64,000 bases of DNA from Cladorrhinum sp. PSN259 (GCA_033725935.1 MU867142.1:1-64000), one strand, 5' to 3'; shown: positions 23,426 through 34,165, numbered from the stretch's first letter. Numbers and translations are program-made. The notes: generated by a model not told the origin, from the sequence alone.

Positions 23426-23688
23426 AAGTAATATATATCCTCATTCTAAGAATTCATGCAGTTTGACACGTATTGATGACTAATTAACTATTGAGAGGAC
23501 CTAAAACGAAATGGCGTCGGGGATATGCAAATTGGTATGGGGAATGCCTTTAAAATACGAAAATTAATAAAAAGAAACAGGCGACGTGAAAGGTCTTAAA
23601 GCGCCTAGGTATCTAATTTACAATAGACCAACATAAGAAGAGATGAAAGTGCAGTGAATGCAAGTTGAGGACGGGTTGCCCATTACCT

Positions 23689-24225
23689 TTAAGGGGGGAT
23701 ATGAGAGAACAAAATCAGCCTCCGATCGCCTCGCCAATCTCTTCGAGCAGATCGAATCTCAGGGACTTCCATCTCAAACGTCTCTTCATCTTTGTCAGTG
23801 TCGTTTTCGCTCCGCGGGGAAATCACCCAAAAGTCGCCTTGTCCACCGTCCGAGAGAAGACTGACAATGTCCCAAGTAGAGCGGAGATTGAAGGCGCTCA
23901 CGTAGAGCGGCCTTTTACCACGATTCTCAACCGCAAGTTCCCATTCATCATCGTTCTTGAGCGTCAAAATACGGTTTACAGGAGAAGGAGTTACTGTAAG
24001 TTGAAAGGACTCTTCGAACGCCAGATTTGGATCTCGATTTTCGATGTTCCGAAAGAATTCGAATGCCGAGACGTGGCGCAATAGTTCCAAGGCTGCGCCA
24101 TCTGGAGAATATTCCAGACCTCGAGGGATGGTCGGTAAACTGTCGATTCGCTGGTGTGATTTACCGAAAACCTCGTACTTATTTTGATTCTCCTCACTAA
24201 TTCTCGTCAGAATGCCGGTGCAAGT
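23689..24225 (-). pseudogene. Fragment of a fungal protein with caspase-associated C-terminal region (tentative)
   Basis: The minus-strand frame (open 24297-23689) contains blocks such as SAFEFFRNIENRDPNLAF, FQLTVTPSPVNRILTLKND, EWELAVENRGKRPLYV and DGGQGDFWVISPRSEND. I tentatively place these in the tail that follows caspase-like peptidase domains in many fungal proteins. No catalytic His/Cys domain is found upstream, where the frame meets another gene relic on the plus strand near 24280. It ends in an unrelated-looking RRLILFSHIPP tail. It is therefore a piece of a larger gene; the family call is from memory of similar sequences and is uncertain. Confidence 0.45.
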
Positions 24226-24281
24226 ATGGGATCTACTGCCTGAATCTCCTGCAGTCTCGTTTGTGGGATTTATTACAACCG

Positions 24282-24867
24282 ATAACGACGGGCCCAAGTT
24301 TCAGAAAGAAGTGGATGCTTTGCTCTCTAAGGCCCAAGAGAGAACTGGGGTCCCCCAAGGGAATAGTAACATATCGGAACAACTTCAGAACTGCAACATC
24401 ACACTGACTTCTGTAGCGAGCATTGCGACCTTATATATAAGAGCTCAGGCCCAGACGGATAGGTATTAATGAGTCTTAGACATAGCTCCCTATAGCAGAC
24501 GTAAGCGGCCGAAGAGATTAAGATAATTATATCGATAAAGGAGACGGCGGTTAATGATATAATTATAGCGATAAACGATTAGTCGGCCGAGGTTAGTGCT
24601 TAGCTAGAAGCGCTTATCCTAGCCGAGCTAGACGAGGGTAAAACGGAAGCCGATTAGGTAAGCGCGACCAAGTAGGTTACGATAGAAAAGAAAGCTTTAG
24701 GCAAATTACGCATGCTATTTAAGGAACTGCTTTTAATGATCTAGGTAGTAGCCGCAAATGCCTAAGTAGGCTAGGGAACCACGGTTACCTTTGGAAGCAA
24801 TAATAATAGCTAGTAGGTAGGAGTCAATAGCGGCGCTATCAGTGCTACGTTTAGGGAAAGGAGGTAA
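24282..24867 (+). pseudogene. RIP-mutated relic of a HeLo-like/NLR-associated protein ending in an amyloid-like Q/N/G motif
   Basis: The first part (24282-24466) reads NISEQLQNCNITLTSVASIA and resembles the helical region of fungal N-terminal (HeLo-like) signalling proteins. From 24469 to 24867 one register of 133 codons continues with nine internal TAA/TAG stops in Gln or Trp positions and no TGA or indel. It is rich in E, K and A, and near the end reads GTTVTFGSNNNS, two stops, VGVNSGAISATF, then a terminal stop. The spacing N-x-x-Q-x-G-x-N-x-G is that of HET-s-, PP- or sigma-type amyloid signalling motifs, which pass cell-death signals from NLR receptors to pore-forming HeLo domains. The two parts are one frame apart. 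The gene is dead; the family call is inference. Confidence 0.5.
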
Positions 24868-26639
24868 ATCTTGTATATATGTTCCTATTACTTGCTTTAT
24901 TATTTAAGGACAACGCTTGAATCTATTTATATAGCTATTAAACTCTTATAATACGAATAGTACTGTCGATTCAGAACTTTATAGCTTCGAAATGTTATTA
25001 ATACCTATCCCGGGCCATTACGTGCATTATAGAGCTATAGAGTAGCTGCTGCGTACGGATATACTATAATATAGCGGATAAATGGACTAGCCTCTTTCTT
25101 ACCTTTAAATCGTTATTTCGTAAGTACGGTAGTATTAAAGTCGGAGGACGTTTATATACGGTCTAAACGTAGGTTATACGAGCATATATTTAAATAGTAT
25201 AAGGATGGAGGGTTATAAGGAAATAAGTGAACGGCAGTCTTTATACCTATGCTAACCGCTAACCGCTAACCGCCTATAATTATATAAAGGTCTTATTTGC
25301 GCCTTCCGGAACTTTTTTAACTTAAGTTTACTTTAGCTTCTATTTAATATATACTTAAAGAGCGCTTAAAAGCAAATACGATATAATAAGTCGGCTAAAA
25401 AGTCTCGAAAATGCTAGGAATACGAGTTTAAACCTAAAGGTCTATATTTTTATCGATCCTTAGAAACCATGCCGTAGCGACCAAGACTATATAGCCTTAG
25501 GCTCTCCTTTCTAATACCAACACCTTATAACCTCTTTTTATTTTTTAGGTCTCTAGGATAGCTCGGCTCCCTTCTATAATAGCTTAGGATCTTTTATACG
25601 ATATTTGTTTCTAAAAGAGAGCTTAGCTAATTACGAGCTTTTCCCTTTCCGTACCTATTTTAATAAGAGATTAAAGGTATTAGGCTCTCTATTCCGCTAT
25701 TAATTACCTAAAGGCCTCTTTATTTACGATTGCCTTTCTAAGCTTATATAAGATATAGGCTCTAGGTAAGCCTATTTTTGGCAGCGTGATAGAGCCCTTA
25801 GGTTAATGCCGACGACAAATACTCCCTATATTTAATCTATTATAGTTGTTCCTAAAGGTTGCTTAAATAATGGAGATAGGCGTAGTATATTAGCGTTATT
25901 AGGCAGTAAAGGCATAAGATATTCTTAAGGCTTATTGAGGTCGGATTTATAGACTATTTAGTTGGTTATAATAACTTTATTTTAGATGGTTTTACGGGGG
26001 CGAGATAGCTGGTTTATCTTTAATCGTTAAACTCGTTAAAATCGATCTAATTTAGCTATATATTAAGATAGTGGTACTTTAGACCTAGGAGGCTGCCGTA
26101 GTTAGGAAAAGGGAAGGGTAACCTAATCTCCTAGCTTAAAGTTATAATTAGCTATATCCTTTATTGAGTTCTTTTAGTATAAAACGTTAGTGCTATGATT
26201 AAAGATCCTAACCGTCTAGTGCGCTATATCCTTTAAGAATAGGCAAAACTTAGAACCGCTTATAGGCGGCCTCCCGTCGAGCGTCACGAAACTGGGCGGG
26301 ATGCTAAAAATCTCCGTACCTTTTATATGAGAGGAAGTAAAGACGGAAGGTAATGTTAAGGATAAGTAGGGAATTTTATACCGTAATTTGTCGATTGTGG
26401 GGGGGGGGGGGGGGGGGAGACGGGTTAGGGGCTGGCCTATTAAGTAATATATACCTGATACTCTTCCTTACTTCCTCCCTCGAGCTCGACCCGCGCCGGG
26501 AACGAACTAATACTACCTAAAACGGATTAGTATCCTACTTATTAGGATTAACGAGGAAGTTATGGAATGACAAATGAAACATCCTAACCGGGGATGTAGG
26601 AGAGTCCGGTATACTATTTTTATATCATGAATGACTTAA
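24868..26639. other. RIP-decayed AT-rich DNA of unknown origin
   Basis: Stop-rich, TA-rich sequence with no recognised frame. The minus strand at 25500-25850 has a long basic stretch with many stops that could be a DNA-transposon transposase, but no motif decides it. A run of 19 G at 26399-26417 may be a sequencing or assembly artefact. Confidence 0.45.
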
Positions 26640-27227
26640 CTGCGTGGAAATCAGCAAGTGGAAGACGAGGTGATTGAAATGCAAATGTTTTAGTGACGGT
26701 ATATTGAGGATGTATATGTGTGAAAGCAAACTAGATATGAACCCGAGGTTGCAATTGCCCGTCGGTACTCTATGAGTCCAATCTATGATTATAGCTACGT
26801 CGATTGCAAATTAATCTACCGTAATCACGCGCATCCGTAGGTATGTTTGTGTGTGTGGTGTTTGTGGCGGTCAGGACCGGCCTTGGGACTTCGCTAATGC
26901 TTCCGAGTCCATTGTAAGGCTGGGTCAGCCACAGCAACCAGGTCGTACGAACTCGCTCTTGAGCACAAAGGGTACTTCCAACCACCGGCTGGTATTTGCC
27001 CTGGCCAGGAGGGCAAAGACCCACAGAACCACCTGGGGCAGAGATGGCTGGGAAACCCCACAAAAAGGGGTCCAGGCCAGAGATGACAGTTTTAAACAAC
27101 ACAAGCAATTTTACAGCACCTTTTTAGCCCCCTATAAGTGGAACGTTATTGCAGACGCCCCACACTTCCTTAACTATGCTATCTAATCTAATTTACAAGC
27201 CACGTGCTAGGGCTGTGACAATTATCA
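26640..27227. other. Intergenic, no gene recognised
   Basis: Normal composition, downstream of the Clr5-TPR gene. Overlapping frames at 26770-27108 and 26851-27186 on opposite strands have no known motif. Confidence 0.35.
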
Positions 27228-28002
27228 TCAGTTCCCCCCTTTAGGTCCTCTTTCAGCTCCCATTCTGAGCTCCTCCTTCAGCTCCTCCTTCAGCTCCTCC
27301 TTCAGCTCCTCCTTCAGCTCCTCCTTCAGCTCCCGCTTGAACGCCTGCTGCCGAGCCTGCTGCTGAGGCTGGGCACACTCTCTCATCAACGCTGAAGCAT
27401 CTGAGTGTCGATCTTGGATTTTCCAAATAAAAGCTAGGTTGGTCATGCTCGTCAGTGTATCTGGATGATCGGCTCCGAGCTTCGTCTTGCGAGTTTCCAT
27501 CACCTGCATAAACAGCTTCTCAGCCTCCTCCCACCGGTCCTGCTTCCCGTATATCGACGCCAGGATCACCATACTCGTCAGCGTATCTAGATGATCGGCT
27601 CCGAGCTTTGTCTTGCGAGTTTCCATCACCTGCACAAACAGCTTCTCAGCCTCCTCCCACCGGCCCTGCTTATCCGTGTTTGGCAGCCTAGGACTGGGAG
27701 TCCGAAGTTGAACATCATTAGGCATGCTCAGAGGTGGTACCTGCTTCTTTACGGTATCCGGAGAGACTTGTTTATTCGACTTGATGACGGTTGTTCCATT
27801 CCTTTTATGAACCTTCCCGTGCCTTAATTGCCTTTGGTATGATGTCTTGCTGCGGGGCTCTTAGTAAGACGATATGAATATCTGGCAGTAGATAGGATGT
27901 AGCTTACGCCGTATCAAAATCTCTCTCTTTCTTCATCCCATCGGCGGAACAAAGTCTCTCGATGTCCTTACGATGCTCCTCCCAGTTTTTCTTTGGTGGC
28001 AT
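27228..28002 (-). CDS. Clr5-domain protein with two tetratricopeptide repeats and a charged ELKE tail
   Basis: Exon 1 (28002-27908) and exon 2 (27849-27228), joined over a 58-bp GTAAGC...CGCAG intron, give 238 residues. The N-terminus (MPPKKNWEEHRKDIERLC, then a junction in DFDTASKTSYQRQL) is a short Clr5 domain. After a linker come two 42-residue kinesin-light-chain-type TPRs (GRWEEAEKLFVQVMETRKTK with a following LDTLTSM, and a near-identical second unit), then a partial third. The last third is a Gln-rich turn and five ELKE repeats. A TATA box lies 138 bp upstream. Clr5 domains are named for a fission-yeast silencing factor; TPRs bind proteins. The two near-identical TPRs resemble those of fungal NLR receptors. 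The NB-ARC/NACHT part is absent, so this is an adaptor-like form. No break is seen. Confidence 0.7.
27268..27327. repeat. 12-bp coding tandem repeat, 5 units
   Basis: Five perfect AGCTCCTCCTTC units encode, on the minus strand, the ELKE repeats at the C-terminus of the Clr5-TPR protein. Unit number can change without shifting the frame. Confidence 0.95.
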
Positions 28003-28139
28003 TTCTTAACTCCCCGAAGTATGGTCAGTAGTGATTCGTAAATTCTGCAACGGATGGAAAAGATAAATAAGATTAGAATAAAAGAGAGAAGAATAAGTAG
28101 TGTGAATGCTGAAAATATTAACCAGAAGAGATGTCTCTG

Positions 28140-28147
28140 TATTTATA
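28140..28147 (-). promoter_or_regulatory. TATA box of the Clr5-TPR gene
   Basis: The minus strand reads TATAAATA 138 bp upstream of the start codon at 28002, in otherwise ordinary DNA. The distance suits a leader of about 100 bp. Confidence 0.45.
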
Positions 28148-28562
28148 GACAGTCTGATGACATTGCAGTGCATGCCTATTGGCTGGTGGACAAACCATCA
28201 ATGCACGGATTTATATACCCGTTTCAGACGTTGGCCGGGGTCTGTGGAACTTATCGGTACTCGCGGTTCGTCCTCTGCTTCTTTGCTTTCATCGATACCC
28301 AACGTAAGGTGCCGCTTGGTGGGCTGATGGGGTGAAGGCCCAGACGTCTTCGCTAGGGTTATTTATTGACCCGGGCACCCAGGAGCGCGTAAATGAGCAA
28401 TTATCGAATAACTTCATATATTTATATATATTGTTATAACCATAACCGCCATTAATGTGTTGGCTTGGTTAGTAACCCCCGGCGGAGAGTTAATAAGCCC
28501 AAAGGTGTATTAAAAAACTGGACGTCCCAAAGTCATGGCCAGGTACATTAATGGCAATATAC
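28148..28562. other. Intergenic, no gene recognised
   Basis: Ordinary sequence to about 28380, AT-rich to 28450, then the left flank of the terminal-inverted-repeat element at 28563. Confidence 0.35.
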
Positions 28563-29502
28563 GGTTTACAATAACAGTTGTATATATTCAACAGTCCTAC
28601 TACGGCCACAACCGTAGGTGAACGACTGCAACGGTTGCCAATATTGAACGGTTGTATCCAGCCTATCCGTTGTGAATGAAATAACCGTTGTGGGAGTTTT
28701 GACGTTGTAACTCCACAATACTGGGCCAGGCCAGGGTGCAAGTAGATGAGGGCATTCCCAGAGGGCAGGAGGCGCCCAGCCACCTGCCTACACCCACACC
28801 CACACACAGGCAATGCCTTGGATCTCTGCATCTTCCAAGTGCTGGCCATCTTCCACTTCAACCACCATACGCACCACCACACACACCACCCGGCCACACA
28901 CACCACCACACACACCACCATACACAGCACCGGCGATGGCATCGGCATACATGCCCACACCCACATATGCGCGGGCATGGCTTGCACACATGGCCATTGC
29001 ACTGCACGCCCACACAGGCACAGGTATGGCACCCGCACCCACACACCCACACACACACACACCCACACACCTACCCCCACACAGGCTTCCTGGCTTACAG
29101 ACGTGCCAGAGACTAACCACATCTCTCATCCCAGGGCATCTCCAGCCAACCGATCCACGGCCACACACAGGCACGCAGGCAAGGTGATGGATACGGTGGA
29201 TGGCTGGCTGGCTTGGTGGCAGGTAGGTATGTGGTGGGCAGGGGTTGTGGTACGTACTTGGGTACGTACCCCTGCTTTGATCCACTGCCTCCTGCAGGCT
29301 TCGGTACGTACCTCTCTTCAACCAATCAAATCTCTATATATTGCCGGTCCTGCATACAGAGTGGGCCACAACGCCCACAACGGTTGTCTCTCTCACAACG
29401 GTTGTGTGATTTACAACTGTTGTATTTCCTACACCCGTTGTGTAGAATCTTGCGATATTTAATTTCACAACTGTTGTATATACGCAACAGTTAAATAAAC
29501 CC
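28563..29502. mobile_element. Non-autonomous DNA transposon with subterminal ACAACNGTTGT repeats
   Basis: The ends form an imperfect inverted repeat of about 33 bp: GGTTTACAATAACAGTTG at 28563 and, on the minus strand from 29502, GGTTTATTTAACTGTTG, both followed by a TATA-rich step and CAACAGT. Inside each end are several near-palindromic ACAACNGTTGT motifs (28600-28700 and 29368-29480). The centre (28770-29100) is an ACACCC/ACCACAC low-complexity tract without a transposase. Subterminal motif arrays of this kind occur in hAT- and Mutator-type elements, where they bind transposase. No clear target duplication was found. Confidence 0.55.
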
Positions 29503-30377
29503 TATTTTACCAGTAATATGATGGGCTGTCTGTCTGCTCTGCCTACTCTTATCCTGACTTAGGTGGGGAGTTGCTCGGCGGGAATTCTATAAAAGGGGAG
29601 AGTGTAAATATCGCTCTTTAAACATCGTATTATTCTATTCATTAGTCTTCCGCATCCCCGCTGATTACTTCTGGCCGGGGATAGATCGTTTCCTTTTATA
29701 ATTAATAGCTATTTTATCATAAAATAAGAGGCGAACTACATACCAAAACATCCGGCATAATAGGTAAGACATCCTTGTGTGAACGAAAGACGAAATCTCT
29801 TCGTGTCTTAGGGATCGAGATCGAGAAATAGATTCTAGCGCCGTAGCTTTAATGAAGCGTATATCCAGTTTTAACAAGCGTCTGCCATCGCTTCCGGAAA
29901 TTTTCGCTGCTTCTATTCCTCTTCCGTGGTTGCTTGTAATGCTTTTTACATCTAGAATTATCTGGCAGTTCTAGTGTGGATTTTTCTGTCGTTGGCATCT
30001 GATTCTCTATGATTCTTTGCGAAGAAAGAAGTGCCTATGTAGAGCAGGTTTTATCGGTAATTGCGAGTAACCCTAAGTGAATCCTAGATTTAGGTGTCCG
30101 ATCCGAGATATCTTAATGGATCCCAGGTGTATTAGTAAGTAAACGATGATTAGGACGCAAGTAGGAAATGGTAGCGTTATGAGCCGAAATATATTTTAAA
30201 GGTGTGTAAACTTATACAGAGGAAGCCAAAAGTGCCTTTCCTTTCGTAGCAGCGGCGGTCGTTAAAGTAGACTTCGCCCTTTTATTAAAGTGCTAGTAAA
30301 TAACTTACCTCTTTAATAGATCGTTTTCTTTATCTTTTAGGAAGATCTTTATTTCTGGTCTTTCGACTAATCTATTT
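29503..30377. other. Leader region upstream of the LINE ORF1, no gene recognised
   Basis: Mildly RIP-biased sequence without conserved frames. It may be the 5' UTR of the LINE that follows. Confidence 0.35.
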
Positions 30378-32090
30378 ATGGACCCTGCAGTGGGGCTTGC
30401 CCCACTGCCCGGAAGATCCCAGCCAACCAGAACGACGCTAATTGACGAAGAAGACGAGGAAATGGAGGAGGGCGCTGATGAAAGCGGAGATGATGAGGAT
30501 GAGGACGAGGATGAGGAAGTGCAGCGGAAGCTTTTAGAGGGACTAGAGGAAGAGGGTATTGCAGGATTGCTAATGGACTTGGTCCCGGGAAAGGACAGTA
30601 ATGAAGCGTTTTATCTAATCGACGAGCTCGTGAGAAGAATCGCGAGGATGCGGACAAGAATCGAGGTCTTGGAAGAGAAAGGTCCCTTCTCGAAAGGGGC
30701 TGATTTCGGAGCTTTATAGAAGGCAATTACAGAAGAAGTTTAGAAGGCAATCGGGGGGTTGAAAGAGGAGGTTCAAGAAGTAAAGAATGAGGTGAAGAAA
30801 GCACTAAAAGTCAGCTTTCAGAGAGGGGGGCCGGGTATAGGAGCCCGCACTTGGGCGGCAGTGGCTGTCGAAGAGCCCCTAAAGAAGGTTATACCGGGGC
30901 GTATTAGGAAAGAGGTCTTAATACGTGGCTCAGTCGCGCCGGCACTTGCCTGGCGGTCTCCTCAGGAGATCGTTCAGGCAGTAAACGGAGCGTCTGAAAG
31001 GAGAGGGGCAGTTACGGCGAGGAAGCTTCCGAGCGGTAACGTAGTGGTTACTTTCCAGGAGGCGAAAATAAAGGAATAGTATACGCAAGACGCGAATAAG
31101 GAGTAGATTACGAAGGCATTCGGAAAGGAGGCAAAGGAGGCAAAGAGAACCTTTGCGGTCTTAGTAAAAGGGATGTTAAAAAGGGATCTAAAGGATACGA
31201 CGGAGGCAGAATTCAGTAAAACGATTAGATTAATGATAGTCGAGAGAGTTAAAATTCGAATCCCGGTATTAGGAGGAATAACGAGGGCAACGGCGTTAGT
31301 TACGATGACTAGCGAAGAAGAGGCGAAGAAGGCTTGCGACGAAGGGGTCGTCTGGCGAGCCCAGATATTACACTGCGAGCTGTACTGGGCAGTCTTGCAA
31401 ACCACCCAGTGCTATAAGTACTGGGGATGGGGACATACCCAACGGTTCTGTAGGAAATCGGCGTTATGCCCACGGTGTGGCATAACGGCTCACGGGGAGG
31501 GTGGGAGGGCAGGAGAGGCCCAGTGCCCTACCCATAATAATCAAGCTAGCCTAAGATATTCGAATTGTATAGGGAAGCACCCGGCCTGGGTACGGTAGTG
31601 CCCGGAAGCAGTAAAAGCCCGGAATACAGCTAGGGAGGCGTATTAGTACCGGCCGAGGACATTCGACCTCATACTGCTAGAAAAATAAAATCAGGAGCAA
31701 CGACAGATAACCTTTCAGGGAGGAGGCGAGGAATACCAAGTAGTAGGAAGAAAACGGCCGAAGGGCCGACCCCCCTCAATAGCCGTCGCGGCAAAGCGAG
31801 CGGCGAATGATCCAAGGCAGGGAAAGCTAAACCTAGTAACGAGGGATACGACGGGGCCAGGCGTGGCCACTGGTGCCCCGGCTGCCACGGCGGCTGCAGA
31901 CCAGGATGTGGGAATGCAGGAAGCTTAGTCTGGGACGGGCTTCCTTTTACCTGTAGTACGAAGAAGTCAAGAGCTAAGGCCTTAAAAGGAGGGTATAGGT
32001 TTTTCACCCAGCTAGATCACTGGCATGGTTTTCCTGTACAATAAGATAGCTAGCAGGACCGGCGAACCTTTGACTAAAGGGCAATCGGTA
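30378..32090 (+). pseudogene. Tad-like LINE (non-LTR retrotransposon) ORF1, RIP-inactivated
   Basis: A single register from the ATG at 30378 runs some 570 codons with about a dozen stops, all but one TAA/TAG of the RIP type, and no frameshift. It has an acidic N-terminal stretch (EDEEMEEG and a DE run), a coiled region (EEVQEVKNEVKKAL), an RNA-binding core (APALAWRSPQEIVQAVNG) and a Cys-rich end, CYKYWGWGHTQRFC and CPRCG, matching the zinc knuckles of fungal Tad1-type ORF1. ORF1 proteins package the element RNA. The endonuclease/reverse-transcriptase ORF2 should begin near 32000 but is absent; sequence after about 32090 is unrelated. Confidence 0.78.
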
Positions 32091-32257
32091 GTACGAAATA
32101 TTATTTATATTTTCTTAAATATCTTATATTGGACTCGATGGACCTCCATGATTATTCAATTTGTCGAGTTTATAATTCCTGTAAGATCCCTTTATAGTTT
32201 GCGACTTTCTTTCAGCTCAATATGTCACAACTGAAAAGAACACTAGAAGCGAAATCG

Positions 32258-32675
32258 TCAAGATATCTGCAATGGAGCATGCCCGCCGTTCAAGTTTGAA
32301 GCCCCCAATTCAGGATCGCGATTGCCAAGAGATATATTTCCCTTGTCCTCCTTTTGTCGCTTCCACCTGGCAGCCTTTTGTCCACATCTCATGATCTCTC
32401 CGCAAAATCTTGGGGCCGAGATTTTGGCGAGATGCATCTTAGATCCGATCACCTTCGGGTGTAAACTTCAAACGGATTGGGCGGTGGTTTTTCTCCATGC
32501 CGGGACCGTCGACTTTGCCGTCGCAAATGATCATGATGCCTTGTTTGCGGTGGGAGATATATGTCTGTGCGACGAGTGAGTCGAGCGACTTAACACATTC
32601 CTTTGGTGTTTCGTTATAGTATGCCAGGATACAAACAATGTTCTCCGGTTCAGTGGGCGTGACCTTGCTTTCTTA
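32258..32675 (-). pseudogene. Chitin-synthase-like (GT2) glycosyltransferase fragment
   Basis: On the minus strand an exon-like stretch begins after a TTTTTCTAAG acceptor-like site at about 32672. It reads ENIVCILAYYNETPKECV, then SLDSLVAQTY, GIMIICDGKVDGPGMEK. The YNET and ICDG motifs belong to family-2 glycosyltransferases of the chitin synthase type. At GMEK an extra A in a run shifts the frame, a stop follows, and the other frame goes on to 32258 (IGSKMHLAKI). Upstream exons and the catalytic QxxRW domain are absent. It is a fragment of a membrane enzyme gene. Confidence 0.5.
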
Positions 32676-33064
32676 GAAAAACCAGATTCCAGAGGTAAAA
32701 GAAGCTTATGGAAGCAATCATCCACACACGCATTGAGGGCCAGGGGAAGACAAATGAAAGGAAGGTGGATGTACCAGTACTGTGGCCATCACTAGAATAA
32801 AAAATCCAGTTGCAAATGGAAGCTTGTAATTCGGCCGCGAAACAATCCAGTTTTGTGCCCTGCTACGATAAATGGCAGGATGGTTTTGCAATGGCCTTAA
32901 TAATGCTATGCCAGTCGATCTTCTTCTCTTGTTTCGTCTTCTCCTTCAGATTCAACAAATCATCAGCCATTCTTTGCGTGACTGTTGTGAATGTTTGTTG
33001 TCTCTCTGGGCCAGCTTCATTCTCTCCTCGCCAGGAAATTTCCATCAGTGATCAATAAAACGGT
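32676..33064 (-). other. Possible downstream exon of the small membrane protein; otherwise no gene
   Basis: A 60-codon frame at 33045-32863 on the minus strand (ERQQTFTTVTQRMADDLLNL, then a Lys/Glu-rich helix) looks protein-like and could be joined by an intron to the gene at 33065-33367. I could not find a convincing splice pair. Confidence 0.3.
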
Positions 33065-33367
33065 TTAAGGTGCCCAGGTTTGAGACCGTCTAACGGTTAC
33101 TACCAGCAATATATCATCGGTAGTGTGACTTCGATAAGGAGTCTGCTCCCCTAGACTAGCTGAAGGACTCAGGGCGATCTCCTCTACAAGGTTTCTATTA
33201 GAGCTGGTGGCCGGTACCCGAATTTCCGTTTCAACAAGGGTCTCACCATCAGAAGGCGGTTGCTGATATTTTCTGCGCACAAAGTACCAGAACTTGACCA
33301 TAACGATGTAGGTTGGTGGGAGGGCAACGACAACCGCAACGAGGGCGATAACTGATTCCGTATTCAT
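33065..33367 (-). CDS. Small single-pass membrane protein, unknown function
   Basis: A 100-residue frame starts MNTESVIALVAVVVALPPTY, a strong hydrophobic segment at residues 6-30, then a basic FVRRKYQQ stop-transfer and a Ser/Thr-rich cytoplasmic-like tail ending RSQTWAP. The signal-anchor shape and lack of RIP suggest a real gene, but the length is short and the family is not recognised. A downstream exon at 32863-33045 is possible. It diverges from the Clr5-ankyrin gene across a 950-bp intergenic region. Confidence 0.4.
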   Translation of the reverse strand: MNTESVIALVAVVVALPPTYIVMVKFWYFVRRKYQQPPSDGETLVETEIRVPATSSNRNLVEEIALSPSASLGEQTPYRSHTTDDILLVVTVRRSQTWAP

Positions 33368-33587
33368 CTCTTTACTCCTTTCAAATGATCAATCTGGAAA
33401 CAAGAGGGTTTGATAAGTTGGTTGGGCTGTTTGAGGTAATCGTGCCGGGATCGAGAATGTCGCTTGTACGTTGGTTTGACTTCATGGTGAAATATTTTCA
33501 TGTTTTTGAATGAGCCCAGCCCTCTTAAATACACTTTGTATTTGACAAGACTGTCCATCAAATCTCGCAAGAATTACAGTTGCTCCG

Positions 33588-34165
33588 ACTGATGGTTTTG
33601 GAACTGGCCAATGAGCTAGCAATTTCTGTTGGGTCCGGGCTCAGCGCGGGAGTTGCAGCCCACCAACTCACAGAGCCACAGTTCCCTGGATGAGACCGTG
33701 GACCCAAAGCCTCATCTCCACCTCTTTTGGGTGCGCCCTCGATGGACTTGTGAACAAAACCGATTTGCAGGGGTTTGCGTGATGGGAGGGACCTGCAGCT
33801 AAGCGGGTGGTGGTGTGAGGTGGGTTGGTGGTGTGTCCCGGAATGGAGGGCCCGGATTTTGTCGGGGTACTGGGTACTTGGCTACCTGCTGTGAACTATA
33901 CTATAGGCCCTCCCTGCCTCCCTCCCCGTCCTCCCCCGGGCCGTCTGAGTGATGTCTTGTTGATGGTTCTGGAATCAGCCAATAACAAACAAGTTTTCTG
34001 ATTATAGCCCCGCAGATGGTTTTGGCATCGCCCAATAAGGCAAGGTAACTGTTGATGGTTTGCCTACGGATGTGCACTACCTGCATGTACCGCCTCACCA
34101 CTTGACACCCTTTCTGCCTTGGCAGATGAACTGGCTTGATGGTTTTGGAAGCAACCACTAATCAG
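33588..34165. repeat. Dispersed TGATGGTTTTGGAA...CCAAT motif, 4 copies between divergent genes
   Basis: The phrase TGATGGTTYTGGMA followed after 4-6 bases by CCAAT, or a one-base variant, occurs at about 33590, 33961, 34014 and 34138; a shorter form, TTGATGGTTT, occurs at 34053. CCAAT is the HAP-complex binding site. The rest of 33368-34316 has no gene. Confidence 0.6.

Noticed and set aside
25500..25860. Basic, stop-rich minus-strand stretch considered as a pogo/Fot-type transposase
   Set aside because: No helix-turn-helix or DDE residues could be placed, so the family call was not supportable.
26399..26417. G19 run considered as a telomere-like or quadruplex element
   Set aside because: A pure homopolymer in decayed repeat DNA, like the runs beside the assembly gap; most likely an artefact or simple expansion.
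28736..29462. Long overlapping frames on both strands (up to 238 codons) rich in His, Thr, Pro or Cys, Val, Gly
   Set aside because: They arise from the ACACCC/ACCACAC low-complexity tract inside the terminal-inverted-repeat element; all frames are open together and no domain is present.
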